64,000 nucleotides of DNA from Harmothoe impar (GCA_947462335.1 OX381704.1:22894442-22958441); one strand, 5' to 3'; shown: positions 43,084 to 54,359, counted from the first letter of the stretch. Made by a program: numbers and translations. The notes: generated by a model not told the origin, from the sequence alone.

Positions 43084-46061
43084 GAAGTGACTTTAAACAA
43101 ATGTTATGAGATATAGATATGAAGGAATATGAAGAAACATTTGAGGTGTTGTTATAAATCGTGAAGTCACAAATCCTTTTTATACATGTTATGAATGTAT
43201 AGCACTAAGAAAATTTCTGAAGAAATGAATTAAATCTCTTTAGCATTTGCAATGTGAATTAATCAGCTTTAGGCAGACTATGAATTGTGAATTAATGATT
43301 ACTATTTTGGGACTCATTTGAAAGTTAAGACTTAGTATCAGTATATCGTTTGATCAAAAATATTACACAACGGAATACATACTGCTCAGTTAGATATAAA
43401 ATACAAATATGTGACGTGATCTTCGACAAGGGGCCTTATAACAATGCACCCTGCATTTATGTCCCATGTGTTTTCAAACGAAAGCAAATCGGAGTATTTC
43501 TTTCAAATGAATAGTCACATATCAAACCGGTTTTCACCCGGGTGTTCACCATGAATTGTCTATAGGGTATACTCGATCTGGGACCAGCTGGCGAGCCCCC
43601 AACTGTGAGGTTATTATGGTCCACATTGATATCATCAATTAAAATGCCTACCCTGAGTGTCATTTACAGGCACTATCAATAAACATTTCATCATCCTGGT
43701 TATCACAGTTATCACCAGATTTACAACTCACAGTGGAAACCTGTGAGGACATGGGCTATCCTACTCTGCTGTGGGCTCATAAGGAAAGCTTTTTGTCGGC
43801 CTAGCCAGCAGGTCTGAGATTCAGTATAGATAAGTATGTACATGTGCGTACACTGTAGGTCAGTCACCGTCGTTTGACGTACTAGAGTCTTGTTGTTAAT
43901 TGATAATAATGGCATACTCGTGTCTTGTCATTGCGAGTCAGTTCCGTGTAATTTCTATTTGAAGAGCTAAATTGGTGGATGATTGTATAATTTGTGGTGG
44001 CATGGAAACATATTCCAGAATTAATAACCTATTTTTCAAGTAACTGGGGACTTGTCATTGACAATCGAATTGCTATTCCACAGGGCAAATTATTGCTATA
44101 ACTATATAAAAACGTAGTAGCCAACTGTGATATATATGTAAGTAGACATGTGTGATATAGGAGTGATAAATTGTATAAACACGAAAAATACCCGATATGT
44201 GTGATGTAGTATGCATGTCTTATACTAACCACACCTTTTACAGATGTCAGTGAGTGTCCATCTTTTTAACAACTTTTGGACATAGGGAGCGCGGGTGGGG
44301 AGAGTGGTGAGAGTGGGTGGAATCAGGATAGAACGTATTTTGCCGTATTTGAGTGGAAATCGACTGACGGGCCCTGTTGTTAAAAAATCTATTGTACCCC
44401 AGCAGCCTAAGCCATTAGATTAGGATGCATGCCATGTCTTAATTAGAGTGTAATTCGGGTGTGCTCTGTCCTTGCCACTCTCTGTATTATTTTACATTGT
44501 GTATATACCATTGCTCCATTGATAATCTAGGTATACGCAAACTCTCGAACTCCTTAATCCTAGAAGCATCACACTTTCCAATTATGTTTATATGTTGCCA
44601 CTGGTTTAAATAACACATACTTTTGATTGGCAAACTCAATGATGCCGAAGGTATAGGATAATTTGTGACACATTTCCTTGAAAGGGAAGGCAGCATATTA
44701 TTCGGTATAGTATACACCCCCACACAAAATCCCTGCTCAGGGCCCACACCTTTTCGGGACACACATGTCACGGGGGAGGGGACGTGTGACGGGGCATAGT
44801 TTTAGGAGTTAAGCTTACACTGAATCCGTCTATAAGCATGTTCAAGGGGCGGGAAGGTGAGGATAGAGGTTCTATAGATGATTTACTACATGTAAATGTT
44901 CTGCATGCTGCCATTGCTCAGACCCAGGGGTTAGTTCCTATTGCTCATGTGCTAGTTCTGCAGCTACATGTATACTATGTCTTCATATGACCGTACGTGG
45001 TCTATGGACACACGGCCAATACTCAGGCCAGCAAAGGGTCCTGTTGTAGTCATCAAATGTAAAATACACCATAACGACCGTCCGTCATCTTCAAGTGCAG
45101 AGCCACCCACTCAACTTTAACTAGTTAAATCAATGTGGTTGTTCTGATTTTGTATATAGGTTTTCGCACGACTTAGTTTTATTACGTAGCTGAAGTATTT
45201 GGTTGAACTAGACTAAATAAACAATGCAGAAAGCTTTATCTTTGAGTTGTCACTACTTGGGTTAATATATGTACATGTATGTGAAAATACTAACTTCAAG
45301 AGTACAAATGAGTTTTTTTTGTTTTTTTTGCCTTTCTAGCGAATTCTGTTCAAGATGAGAATCTAAACGTTTATTACAAGGAGTAGGGTGGTCGGACCAT
45401 TTTTACAAAACGATATGACATAAACATGATGCATATTTACCAATAGCCCTAATATTCACATTTTCAAGACTACTTTTGTCATGGTGATGCAAGAAATAGG
45501 GAATTGGCTATAGTGGTTTGAATCTACCTCACCCTGACAAACCTTCTGACAGGTTTCAAACTGGTGCCAAGGCCAACATTAAAGCTCATAGCAGTCTTCT
45601 TACTGTACCAATATGCCACCTGGGGTGTATCAGCTGAAACAATTGGCCTTCATGCACCATTGCACCCCATAGACCCCTGTGTTATAGAGTGCTGCCATCT
45701 GGTTAAGCACAATGTCTGAACTGATAAGAAGCCTCATATATGACCCCCAGGAGATGCCCTGACGCTGGCAGGTGGTAGGTTGTATCATTTTCATTCCAAA
45801 TGTATCATTTTCACCTCATTTAGCTCTATTGTCAATAGTCTACCGTAATCTACCAATTAAGGAGTTCTAGAAAAATAATTGAGCTAAAAATTCATCATTT
45901 TAGGAGGCTTATCTATGTAAGATATAATTGTCGCAAGTAACTATAAGGCCTCCCATGGCATGCCTGTATACAAGACGCTTCAAACAAAAAAAGAATTTTG
46001 TTGATACATGGATTTTCCATCAAACAGTGTCAATTCTCCCAGAGGATTTTGAGTAGGGTGA
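43084..46061. other. Intergenic sequence between the receptor and the PLE
   Basis: AT-rich. It contains a MITE at 44263-44387 and a possible broken EGF exon start beside it. I see no intact gene. The 5' limit of the PLE could lie in the last few hundred bases. Confidence 0.4.
44263..44387. mobile_element. MITE-like element with TTTTTAACAAC ends, second copy
   Basis: 125 bp with TTTTTAACAAC at the left and GTTGTTAAAAAA at the right. Same family as 903-1168. Confidence 0.55.
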
Positions 46062-46818
46062 ATCCTCGCGCACCATGGGACAACATGGGGGGAAATACAA
46101 AACAGCATCAACGATGCTGTCTCCTCCTTTAGGTCTAAAAAATTGACCAAAAAAGTTCTGAAAGGCAATAAATTTTCGGTTTTGGCTAACAATACACAGA
46201 GACTTTGTTCAAATACCACCCCTAAAAGTGGTACAAAACCAAAAAATCCTGCACCTGCACTGGATATAAACAATTTCTATCTCAGTGGGGATGAGGATGA
46301 CAGTGACTTTGATGACCTTGATTATGACATCACATCTGACACTGATTCTTTCTATTTGCAGCCTGACTTCAAAGCGCACATGCTGCCTGCTGAGGTCCGC
46401 GACATCTACCGGACCCATCGCTCTAACACAATAGAGGCGGCGAAGCATGGGATCAGAAAAGAGTACTACGAAAAGTTGGTGGAGACTCAACGCTATGAGC
46501 CATGGGCTTGGGGGTATGAAAGCCCCGCCTACTGGATGGTCAAGAACGAAGGGCTGAGGGCCGAGCTCGCCGCCATCAGCAAAGACTCGGCCCGCCTTAA
46601 GACTGAGGCACTGACACGCTTCCTTGCCGCTGAAAAGACAGCCTGTACCACTCAGGCTTCTATCGCCAAGGTAGCTGTCAATAATAACATCCCGGCCTCC
46701 ACTGGGACCCCTGACGAGATTAAGACGCTTAAAGAGAGCGCTTACTCTAATGTCTCTGATGGGATCGCTCGCGAAACCAAAAAGATGTACCGCGAGCTGA
46801 ACCGAGTAGCCAAACGGG
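46062..46818 (+). pseudogene. PLE ORF1, 5' part, interrupted by Polinton B
   Basis: The frame is open from 46062, after a TGA. No ATG is present near its start, so the true start may be upstream, spliced or lost. It encodes an acidic segment (G-D-E-D-D-S-D-F-D-D-L-D-Y-D) and then a charged helical region ending near A-K-R, where the Polinton terminal repeat begins. The frame continues without shift beyond the target duplication at 57360, so the break is due to the insertion alone. The role is probably nucleic-acid binding (ORF1 of a Penelope-like element). Confidence 0.7.
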
Positions 46819-47210
46819 AGTAGTATAGTATGTATCGGAACGGGACTATAGTTAAGTACTGTTTATTACTCAATCGACATGCAGCCAATCAGAGGCCTCC
46901 ATTTGGTCACGTGACCCGTTGCCATGGTAACGTGACCTACTTAGGGCTCTCAGCCAATCAGAAGCCAGCATTCTGGGTGACCTACTGACCTACTTAGAAG
47001 CTCTCAGCCAATGAGAGGCTGGCATTCTGGTAACTATGGTAACGTGACCTACTTACGTCACGTGACCTACTTAGGCTCAGCCAATCAGAAGCCGGCATTC
47101 TGGTAACTAGGGTAACATGACCTACTTAGGGTTTGTTTGTAAACAACACCACGTGGCTCTCTTGTTTGTAAACAACACCACGTGACACGTGACTGTTTGT
47201 AAACAAACAA
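46819..47210. repeat. Polinton B terminal inverted repeat, Ala-gene end
   Basis: About 392 bp with the same CCAAT, CACGTG and GTAAACAA motif set. It carries the Ala-gene-end variants (CCAATGAGAGGCTGGC), as in copy A. Confidence 0.9.
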
Positions 47211-47326
47211 CGTATATATAGAAAAAAACACAACAAGTTCCATCTTATGTTAAAATTATATTTTCGAATAAAAAAGCACATCTGTAACAGCGTCTATGTG
47301 TAACTACGCGCGTTCTCATTCAAACA

Positions 47327-47962
47327 CTATAACACTATCATACCGTAGCAGCAGCAGGTAGGACCGGAAGAAAAGCAAGCGCACGAGCAGAAGCGACGAC
47401 ACCATTTGCACCATCCGGCCGTCGCGTTGGTAGCCCTACTACCCGTCGCGCGTTCCACTGGAGCGGCTTTAAGAGTGACAAATGACGATTCTTTGTCGAC
47501 GCGACTGCTAACATCAGCATCGGCAGCAGCATCGGCAGCATCGGCAGCAGCATCGGCAGCAGCGGCAGCAGCCTCGGCAGCAGCGGTAGCAGCAGTAGCA
47601 GCAGCGGCAGCAGCAGTAGCGTGAGCATTAGCAACAACAGCAGCAGCGACAGTAGCAAGGGCGGCAGAGCGGGCACTAGTAGCGTTATCAGCGGCGTCAT
47701 CGGCAGCCGCAACAGCATCAGCAGCAGCAGCGTCGGCATCGGTGGCATGAGTAGCTGCATCGGCGGCAGCAACAGCAGCAGTCACAGCCGCAGCGGCAAC
47801 AACAACAACGTCATCACGACCCGCGTCACTAACAGCCGCAGTAAATGCAGCAGTAGCACGCTGAGCAGCACTAGCAGCAGCAGTAGCAGAGGCTACAGCA
47901 TCAGCTTCACATTCGCGCGCCGCTTCGTCATTCCGCTTCATGTCACGGTAGCAACTTTCCAT
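47327..47962 (-). CDS. Polinton B: Ala-rich protein with Cys-rich tail
   Basis: 211 aa, counterpart of the gene at 28907-29542 and apparently identical as protein. Copy B has K-to-R in an alternative frame only, so the constraint seems to be on this frame. TATA box (TATATAAG) at 48078-48085. The (CTA)n tract in the leader is 18 nt longer than in copy A. Confidence 0.6.
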   Translation of the reverse strand: MESCYRDMKRNDEAARECEADAVASATAAASAAQRATAAFTAAVSDAGRDDVVVVAAAAVTAAVAAADAATHATDADAAAADAVAAADDAADNATSARSAALATVAAAVVANAHATAAAAAATAATAAAEAAAAAADAAADAADAAADADVSSRVDKESSFVTLKAAPVERATGSRATNATAGWCKWCRRFCSCACFSSGPTCCCYGMIVL

Positions 47963-47992
47963 CACGAGGATCTGCAAATTGAGGCGCGGTGC

Positions 47993-48037
<45 letters not shown>

Positions 48038-48815
48038 CGTGAACGATGATGACGATGCTGAATGTGGTTTCACTCCCCTTATATACCCTTACGCCCCGCC
48101 TTTTTTCAAGCCACCGGCCAGCTGCTCCTTCACGGCAGGTCTTTAGATCAGCCTTAAGTCGCTTACTACGTGGCTCATCATCCCTCTAATCGCATTTTCC
48201 AGCCGCCAGCCGGCTGTCTGCTGATGACAGGCGAGGGTGATTTGTTTTTTTCTTTAGATATAAGCCGCTTACCACACGCGCACCCTCTAGTCACAGACAG
48301 AGTGACAGAAAGGGAGGGGGTCGCTTTGTTCACGCTACCTGTAGTTGTTTTTCTATACACACGCTGAGCCCATGACCCGTTAATCCTTTATACAGGTAAC
48401 ACGCGTTCAACTAATTACCCTATTGTATGACAGTCGGTACACGGATTTAATTTTAAACCGCCTTCCCATCTGGGATCCATGTCTGGCGGGGTGGAAGGAT
48501 CCAGCTGAAAAGTGTGATTAGGGCTTTTGTTTCTCTTATGATAGCAGCAGGTCAGCATGCGACAGCTGAAAATGTCAGACTCGCCGCTCCTATAAAAGAC
48601 TGAGATGCGTCTCTCTTTCCACACACCCTTCTACCATCGCCGCCGACACCGCCACCGCCGGCCAGCCGACCGCCGCCACCGCCTGCAGTCACCGCCATCA
48701 CGCCAGCAGGGAATTTCGAGCTGAGTCTGCTTATTGCTTATTTTTTTTCTTTGAGCTTTTTGTTTTCTTAAATTTTTATTTTCACTCAGTCTTTTTTGTT
48801 TCGGAGGAAAGAAAT
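47963..48815. promoter_or_regulatory. Divergent control region (copy B)
   Basis: Counterpart of 28072-28906. It holds TATATAAG facing the Ala-rich gene at 48078-48085 and TATAAAAG facing the 216-aa gene at 48591-48598. Confidence 0.5.
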
Positions 48816-49466
48816 ATGGCGCTGCAGAGGGCGCGAGTTTCTAAAAGACGGTCGCGCGAACAAAGCGCTCTCCTCAACTGCCCGGCTATTTTTTTATCTC
48901 AAAGGAGAGAGCGTCACGTAGTTGAGGTTCACGCTTCTCTTGAGGCGTACCGAATTCTCGAGAAATGCAAAGCTGAGCGCCATCGTCGTTATACAAGAGC
49001 GGAAAAGGAAAACGTAGCGACATGGCCGAGAGCCGTCTTCTCAGAACAGCATTTACTCTACTATTGCATAACAGCTGCTCTCAGCGCCCCCACTCGTTGG
49101 GCGTTTCATGAAAAGAAAGAGCGCCGCTACTCTCCTCACCCTGCCTCCTCTTATAAAGTGAGAATAAGTGCTATGAAACGATTCGACAAGCCGATCGGTT
49201 TCTTGGGAGCGACTGCAGCTCCCACTCGGTGGGCGCGCGTTGTGGCCGACGTGAACACGGTCTCTAAACGTTTCGACGTCGTCACTTGTTATCCCGCATA
49301 TTGCAACGCAGCCGAATTGAAGAAGATAGGGACGCACTATTTTAAACCATACGCTCCAATATGTATTTGTCACCGCCGCGCTCACACGCCTTATTGTTTT
49401 TTCGAGACGATCGTGTCACAACACAGAAATAGAAAAAAAAACGGCAAAGCGACGAGCTTTGCCTAA
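48816..49466 (+). CDS. Polinton B: 216-aa basic protein, unknown
   Basis: Counterpart of 27421-28071, one residue different (C-H-R-R against C-H-C-R near the C-terminus). Intact, with the same duplicated A-P-T-R-W-A motif. The ATG follows GGAAAGAAAT, after a long T-rich leader. No known domain was recognised. Confidence 0.7.
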   Translation: MALQRARVSKRRSREQSALLNCPAIFLSQRRERHVVEVHASLEAYRILEKCKAERHRRYTRAEKENVATWPRAVFSEQHLLYYCITAALSAPTRWAFHEKKERRYSPHPASSYKVRISAMKRFDKPIGFLGATAAPTRWARVVADVNTVSKRFDVVTCYPAYCNAAELKKIGTHYFKPYAPICICHRRAHTPYCFFETIVSQHRNRKKNGKATSFA

Positions 49467-49468
49467 AT

Positions 49469-49469
49469 G

Positions 49470-49510
<41 letters not shown>

Positions 49511-49581
49511 CTCCTCCTCCTCCTCCTCCTCCTCCTCCTCCTCCTCTTCCTCCTCCTCCTCTTCTTCTTTTTTTAAAAAAA
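49469..49581. repeat. Homopolymer / CTC triplet tract (copy B)
   Basis: A-run followed by (CTC)n and a T-run. Counterpart of 27307-27418 but with different lengths. Confidence 0.8.
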
Positions 49582-49589
49582 AATAAATA

Positions 49590-49622
49590 TTTGTATCAGA
49601 CTCCTCTGGAGTCTGATACAAA
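49590..49622. terminator. 15-bp perfect hairpin between gene blocks (copy B)
   Basis: Same hairpin as in copy A (TTTGTATCAGACTCC arm, 3-nt loop), just after AATAAA. It could mark the 3' end of the 216-aa transcript. Confidence 0.45.
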
Positions 49623-49829
49623 CATTTATGACTATTGAGTGAAAATAGAATTTTATCGCAAAAAAAAGTCACTTCTGCCGCCGCTACTGTGACACCGGCC
49701 GGTATCAATAAAAAGGTCGGCTGACTTTTCTCCACAACCATTCACTACCGACCGTTCGAGTGAGAAACACAGCAGACAGTCAGACACACAACCGCTCTCT
49801 GACGCGTCCTGAAAAAAAAACAAAAAAAA

Positions 49830-50549
49830 ATGTCCAGTAGTAAAAGCAAACTCTTCACAGAAATTCATTTCGACGCTCGACTACAAGGACCCTTTAGTTG
49901 TATCATTAGCGGTCCGTCGGGTTGTGGAAAATCGCGCTTGGTGGATCAATTTCTGAGCGACGTGAACAATTTGGTCACGCCGCCGGTGGAAAAGACTTTT
50001 TACCATTACGGCGAGTGGCAACCTCTGTTTGAAAAAATGCAAAATCAGTACGGTGTGGAATTCAGAGAAGGTCTTCCTAGCAAAGAGTCTATAGCGGGAG
50101 ACGTGGAAGTAGCAGAAGACGCTTTACGACCCCACACTCTACTGATATTGGACGATCTGATGAGCAGTTCCAATCAGCAAGTGGTAGCCGACATCTTTAC
50201 TAAATACTCGCATCACTGGAACGTGAGCGTCATATACATCACTCAGAACCTATTCCAGAAATCACCCGACTTTCGAACTATGAGTCTGAACGCTCACTAC
50301 ATGATCGTTTTCAAGAACCCGCGCGACATGGGGCAAATAGCTAGTCTGTCTCGCCAGGTGTTTCCGTCCAACGCGGCGGCCCTCTCTAGTATATTTACCC
50401 ATGAACTCAAGCGACCTCACTCATACCTCCTTCTGGACTTCAAGCAGTCAACACCTGACGATCTGAGAATACGCTCCTCTTTGACGTCCATACACTCTCA
50501 GCTAGTGTTCGTACCGCTAGACAAAAAAAAGAACAAGAGAAAGCAGTAG
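49830..50549 (+). CDS. Polinton B: packaging ATPase
   Basis: 239 aa, intact Walker A G-P-S-G-C-G-K-S and Walker B L-L-I-L-D-D-L. It differs from copy A at about five residues, clustered near residues 71-73 and at the C-terminus. The leader before the ATG is two A-tracts separated by C. Confidence 0.93.
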   Translation: MSSSKSKLFTEIHFDARLQGPFSCIISGPSGCGKSRLVDQFLSDVNNLVTPPVEKTFYHYGEWQPLFEKMQNQYGVEFREGLPSKESIAGDVEVAEDALRPHTLLILDDLMSSSNQQVVADIFTKYSHHWNVSVIYITQNLFQKSPDFRTMSLNAHYMIVFKNPRDMGQIASLSRQVFPSNAAALSSIFTHELKRPHSYLLLDFKQSTPDDLRIRSSLTSIHSQLVFVPLDKKKNKRKQ

Positions 50550-50558
50550 CAAAAAAAA

Positions 50559-50891
50559 ATGTCTTCTCATCTACTCGAAAGACACTTTGGTACTCTCAAG
50601 CACTTAGCTAAGTGCTCGCCAAAGGACTGCTCGCATCTAATAGACTCTGGAAGCGACGATCTGATCGCAGCGTTAAGTGAGATCTGTCACAATTTACTGG
50701 TAGGGAACATCCCGCTCAGCGACAAACAACTGGACAAGCTTCGAGAATCGGCTGACGTGTTGAGGGAGGTCGGCAAAAAATCTACGCCCATCAAAAAAAA
50801 GAGACGCGTCTTGGTACAAGAGGGAGGTTTCCTCATTCCGGCTCTCATAGGGATGGCCTTACCGCTTATAAAGAGCATTCTCCGTATATGA
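50559..50891 (+). CDS. Polinton B: 110-aa protein with amphipathic tail
   Basis: Counterpart of 25998-26330, one E-to-D change. The candidate adenain site Q-E-G-G|F and the hydrophobic tail are conserved. Its stop overlaps the next start as ATGA. Confidence 0.75.
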   Translation: MSSHLLERHFGTLKHLAKCSPKDCSHLIDSGSDDLIAALSEICHNLLVGNIPLSDKQLDKLRESADVLREVGKKSTPIKKKRRVLVQEGGFLIPALIGMALPLIKSILRI

Positions 50892-52087
50892 GACACCTCA
50901 TTCGACACCTACTCGCCGACAGCACCACCACCACCACCACCACCACCACTACCGCCACCACCAGCGTCATTGCCACCGTCGTCCCCATGACGGACTCAGA
51001 GCAGCAACAACACTACAAACGTTTAGCGCTCGTGGATCCTGAGACGCTCTACAAATCATCACGAGCAGGTCTACTTCATCATGTGCCCGCTGCTGCTGCT
51101 ACTACTAGCGCTGCTACTACTGCAGTCGCTGCTGCTAGTACTTCTACTGCTCCAAACCTTCCTCCTCTTCCTGATGAGCGCACTGAAAAGAACGAGAGTT
51201 CCGCTCCTGCCACCGCCGCCCGCCTACCTGCCGACATGGCCTATTACCACAAGCAGGCAGAACAGTCCCTTCATCCCGACGCGGCCTTGCACCAGGTGCT
51301 ACAGTTTATCTACAGGGACTTGGATTTAGTGTTGAACGACCCCACTTTGGAATCGCGCGAGAAAATGTTGAAATACCGAAGGTTGTTGAATAGATTGCAA
51401 TTTTTTCTCGCGAATCCCCACAACAGCAACATCTCTTCGTCCTACTCTTCTTCGCCCCCGGCTCACCTCCGTCAGTCTGCTGAAGAGGCCAGCGCGTCCC
51501 TACTCGAGCGGTTGGTGAACCAAGTTCCCAAGAGGAATCGCACTCGGACCGTGGCGCTGTACAAACAATTGGAGAAATCCGGTGTGATCAAGTGGAACGA
51601 GGACGGTGCGGTGCGCGAGATGTCGGGTCGGAGAATACCACCTGAGCGTCGCATCAACATAGTGGACTTACTGAACGACGCCGCCAGGTTCAGGAAGACG
51701 GCGCCCAGACCGGCGGGCTACTCGCCGTTCACGAAAGCGCTGCGCGAAGCAGTTCCCACAGACTCCTTGATCGGAAACCATCTGTATAAAGCGAGCGGAC
51801 CTGGCCAAAGTTTGGACACACGGCTTGCTGACAGAGGTCGGAAACGACCGAGCTTCGACTCGGAAGAAGGAGAAGCAGCAGCAGCAGCAGCAGCAGTAGC
51901 AGCAGCAGACTCTTCTCTCCAGGTGGTGGACGATCAATCCTCTGAAGACGAGGAGGACGACCGTGAACTTTTCCAAACTCCGACTTCCTATAGGAGCGTG
52001 CCGCGTAAGAAAAGGAAAGGGCGCAACCGCCTAGCGGCGAGCTCGTCGTTCACGCCCTCAACAAGCCCACCATGGGCAAACCAGTGA
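50888..52087 (+). CDS. Polinton B: ~400-aa virion-type protein
   Basis: 399 aa, counterpart of 24793-26001. Changes are concentrated in the Thr repeat, around N-R-T-R-T-V-A-L and in the C-terminal basic region. The W-N-E-D-G-A-V and P-A-G-Y-S-P-F core is unchanged. Confidence 0.65.
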   Translation: MRHLIRHLLADSTTTTTTTTTTATTSVIATVVPMTDSEQQQHYKRLALVDPETLYKSSRAGLLHHVPAAAATTSAATTAVAAASTSTAPNLPPLPDERTEKNESSAPATAARLPADMAYYHKQAEQSLHPDAALHQVLQFIYRDLDLVLNDPTLESREKMLKYRRLLNRLQFFLANPHNSNISSSYSSSPPAHLRQSAEEASASLLERLVNQVPKRNRTRTVALYKQLEKSGVIKWNEDGAVREMSGRRIPPERRINIVDLLNDAARFRKTAPRPAGYSPFTKALREAVPTDSLIGNHLYKASGPGQSLDTRLADRGRKRPSFDSEEGEAAAAAAAVAAADSSLQVVDDQSSEDEEDDRELFQTPTSYRSVPRKKRKGRNRLAASSSFTPSTSPPWANQ

Positions 52088-53208
52088 AGAGACTGACCAA
52101 GAAGGAAAAAGAAAAGAAGCGCGTAGTAGCTAGATATACCGACGTCAAAGCGCCCTCCAGTTTCACTAGCGTGACTAAACTCCAGAAACATCATTTTCGC
52201 CACCTGAACCCGGCCGTCATCCGAGATGCTTTAGTGTCGCTGGACGCCTACACTAAACATAAACCCATTCGGAGAAAATTCGCAAGGAACAAGACTATAA
52301 CCGGCGCAATCGATCAGCAGTGGCAGATAGATCTGATGGACATGCAAGCTTTGGCGTCTCACAACGACCGCTTCCGGTACGTGGTGACGGCGATCGACGT
52401 TTTCTCTAGGTACGCGTGGGCCGTTCCCATTAAATCCAAGAGCGGCGCTGATGTCACCGAGGCCTTCCGAGAGATGACAGGCACTGGCGAGAGACGACCG
52501 CGCACTGTTCAGACAGACAAGGGGAAAGAGTTTTTGAACAAGATCTTTCAAGATCACTTGAAGAGCGAGGGCATAGAGTTCTTCACTGGCGAGAACGACG
52601 ACATCAAAGCTAGTCTAGTGGAGCGCTTGAACCGCAGTCTGAAGGAGAAGCTGTGGCGTTATTTCACACACAAGCGCACGTATCGCTACGTAGACGTACT
52701 GCACCATGTAGTGTCTTCTTACAATCGCACTCACCACAAGACGTTGAAAATGGCGCCGGCTCAAGTCAGCTCGGAAAACAGCGAAACAGTTTTCTACCGA
52801 CAAGATCTCCCAACTAACAAACAAATCGACGAAATATGGAAAAAGAAGAAAAAAACAAAGACGTCCGCCGTCGACGTCATCGCTCCGGGTGACAGAGTGA
52901 GGATGTTGAGAACTAAAGGCGCCTTCGACAAAGGGTACGAGGGAAACTGGCGCGAGGAAGTGGTCGACGTTGCTAAGACGTTGGGAAGCAGAGGGTTCGA
53001 GCTGAAAGACGACAAGGGCGAGGAGATAAAAGGCGTCTTCTACCCGGAAGAGGTTCAGAAGGTGTACAAGAGTCGTTACGACAACAACTACCTGATAGAC
53101 GAGGTGTTGCGCCGCAAGACCGTCGACGGTAAAGAGTTAGCTTTCGTACGTTGGTTAGGTTACGACGACAAGTTCAACGAGTGGATCCCCGTCAAAAAAA
53201 TAACGTAG
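52072..53208 (+). CDS. Polinton B: integrase with chromodomain
   Basis: 378 aa with the D, D, E triad and C-terminal chromodomain intact. The ATG sits in CCACCATGG, a strong initiation context, inside the end of the preceding gene (16-nt overlap). Five residues differ from copy A. Confidence 0.95.
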   Translation: MGKPVKRLTKKEKEKKRVVARYTDVKAPSSFTSVTKLQKHHFRHLNPAVIRDALVSLDAYTKHKPIRRKFARNKTITGAIDQQWQIDLMDMQALASHNDRFRYVVTAIDVFSRYAWAVPIKSKSGADVTEAFREMTGTGERRPRTVQTDKGKEFLNKIFQDHLKSEGIEFFTGENDDIKASLVERLNRSLKEKLWRYFTHKRTYRYVDVLHHVVSSYNRTHHKTLKMAPAQVSSENSETVFYRQDLPTNKQIDEIWKKKKKTKTSAVDVIAPGDRVRMLRTKGAFDKGYEGNWREEVVDVAKTLGSRGFELKDDKGEEIKGVFYPEEVQKVYKSRYDNNYLIDEVLRRKTVDGKELAFVRWLGYDDKFNEWIPVKKIT

Positions 53209-53229
53209 AAAAAAAAAAAAAAAAAAAAA

Positions 53230-54348
53230 ATGAACATCACTCTACCTAGCAACAGCTCTATGGAGTATTATCCTGACAACAGCTTGACGTCTTTCCGAAC
53301 TCACTTCGACTCGCCGCTCCTTCTGCCCGAAGCGTACGAAGCGGCTCTGACTGAGATCATCCTCCCTACAGAATGGACTAACGTGCACGACGACGACTTG
53401 ATCATCGTTGTTCCTCTGCGCACCAAAGGTTCGCTAGAGGAGGCGATCCAGGTTTTAAAAGAAACTAAATTCTCCGAAGGAAAAAAACCACAGGTAGACT
53501 GGAAGAGAATGAAAAACGCGAACGGTCTGAGCAAGCTAACGTTCAGCTCAAAATTCCCGCTGAACTGGAAGGAAGCGAGCTATGTAACGGTGGAAGAGAT
53601 ATCAGACACGTCGGAAGAGCAGCAATTGAAACCGGAAACAAAAAGGTTCAAGAGAGAGGTCGACTTGAGACAGACGAATGCCGTATACAAGCAGTTCTTG
53701 TCCCCGGCGGTGAAGAAGAAGACGATCAGCCATCAAGCAAGACAGATGATCGAAAAGATGGAGAAGGACATGGGAGTGCGCAGTTTCATGCCAAACATAT
53801 TCGAGATACCTCCTATTTTCACCGGAAGCAACCACACCCTAATCGAGCGCTTGAGTGAGACGTTGCGAGATGACAGACTAGAGGGCGACAGCTTCTTGCT
53901 CAAACCGATGCGGATCTTATCGTACGACGCCAAGACGAAACGCGTCACCATCAAACCGCCGAGACACTGTGCTGTCCTGCTGAGTCAGCATCTCGCATGC
54001 GTTCTAGGCTTCGGAGAGAAGACGTGTTTCGCGTCGCCGACTACCGGCGCCTACTCGATGGATGTTTACGGGGACGTGCACTCTGTGTACATATACACCG
54101 ACATGATCCAGGAGAGACGTGTGGGCGACATGCAAGTGCCGCTGTTGCGCTGCGTGGCGGTGGACAGAGGCGGAAAGCGTCGAGGTGGCGTGCAAGCTAT
54201 CAGTTTTCCCCATTTGGATTATTTCCCCTTGAAATCCAAGAGGTTTACCGAGGTCGGCATCTATTTAAGAGACCGATCCGGTCATTCCATCCCATTCGGT
54301 AGAGGCGAGGTGACCGTGACACTTCATCTGAGACCTATTGAGCGCTGA
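53230..54348 (+). CDS. Polinton B: penton-like minor capsid protein
   Basis: 372 aa, one residue different from copy A. Directly before the ATG is a run of about 20 A, against 3-4 in copy A, so this junction has expanded by slippage. Confidence 0.85.
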   Translation: MNITLPSNSSMEYYPDNSLTSFRTHFDSPLLLPEAYEAALTEIILPTEWTNVHDDDLIIVVPLRTKGSLEEAIQVLKETKFSEGKKPQVDWKRMKNANGLSKLTFSSKFPLNWKEASYVTVEEISDTSEEQQLKPETKRFKREVDLRQTNAVYKQFLSPAVKKKTISHQARQMIEKMEKDMGVRSFMPNIFEIPPIFTGSNHTLIERLSETLRDDRLEGDSFLLKPMRILSYDAKTKRVTIKPPRHCAVLLSQHLACVLGFGEKTCFASPTTGAYSMDVYGDVHSVYIYTDMIQERRVGDMQVPLLRCVAVDRGGKRRGGVQAISFPHLDYFPLKSKRFTEVGIYLRDRSGHSIPFGRGEVTVTLHLRPIER

Positions 54349-54359
54349 AAGAGAGAAAA

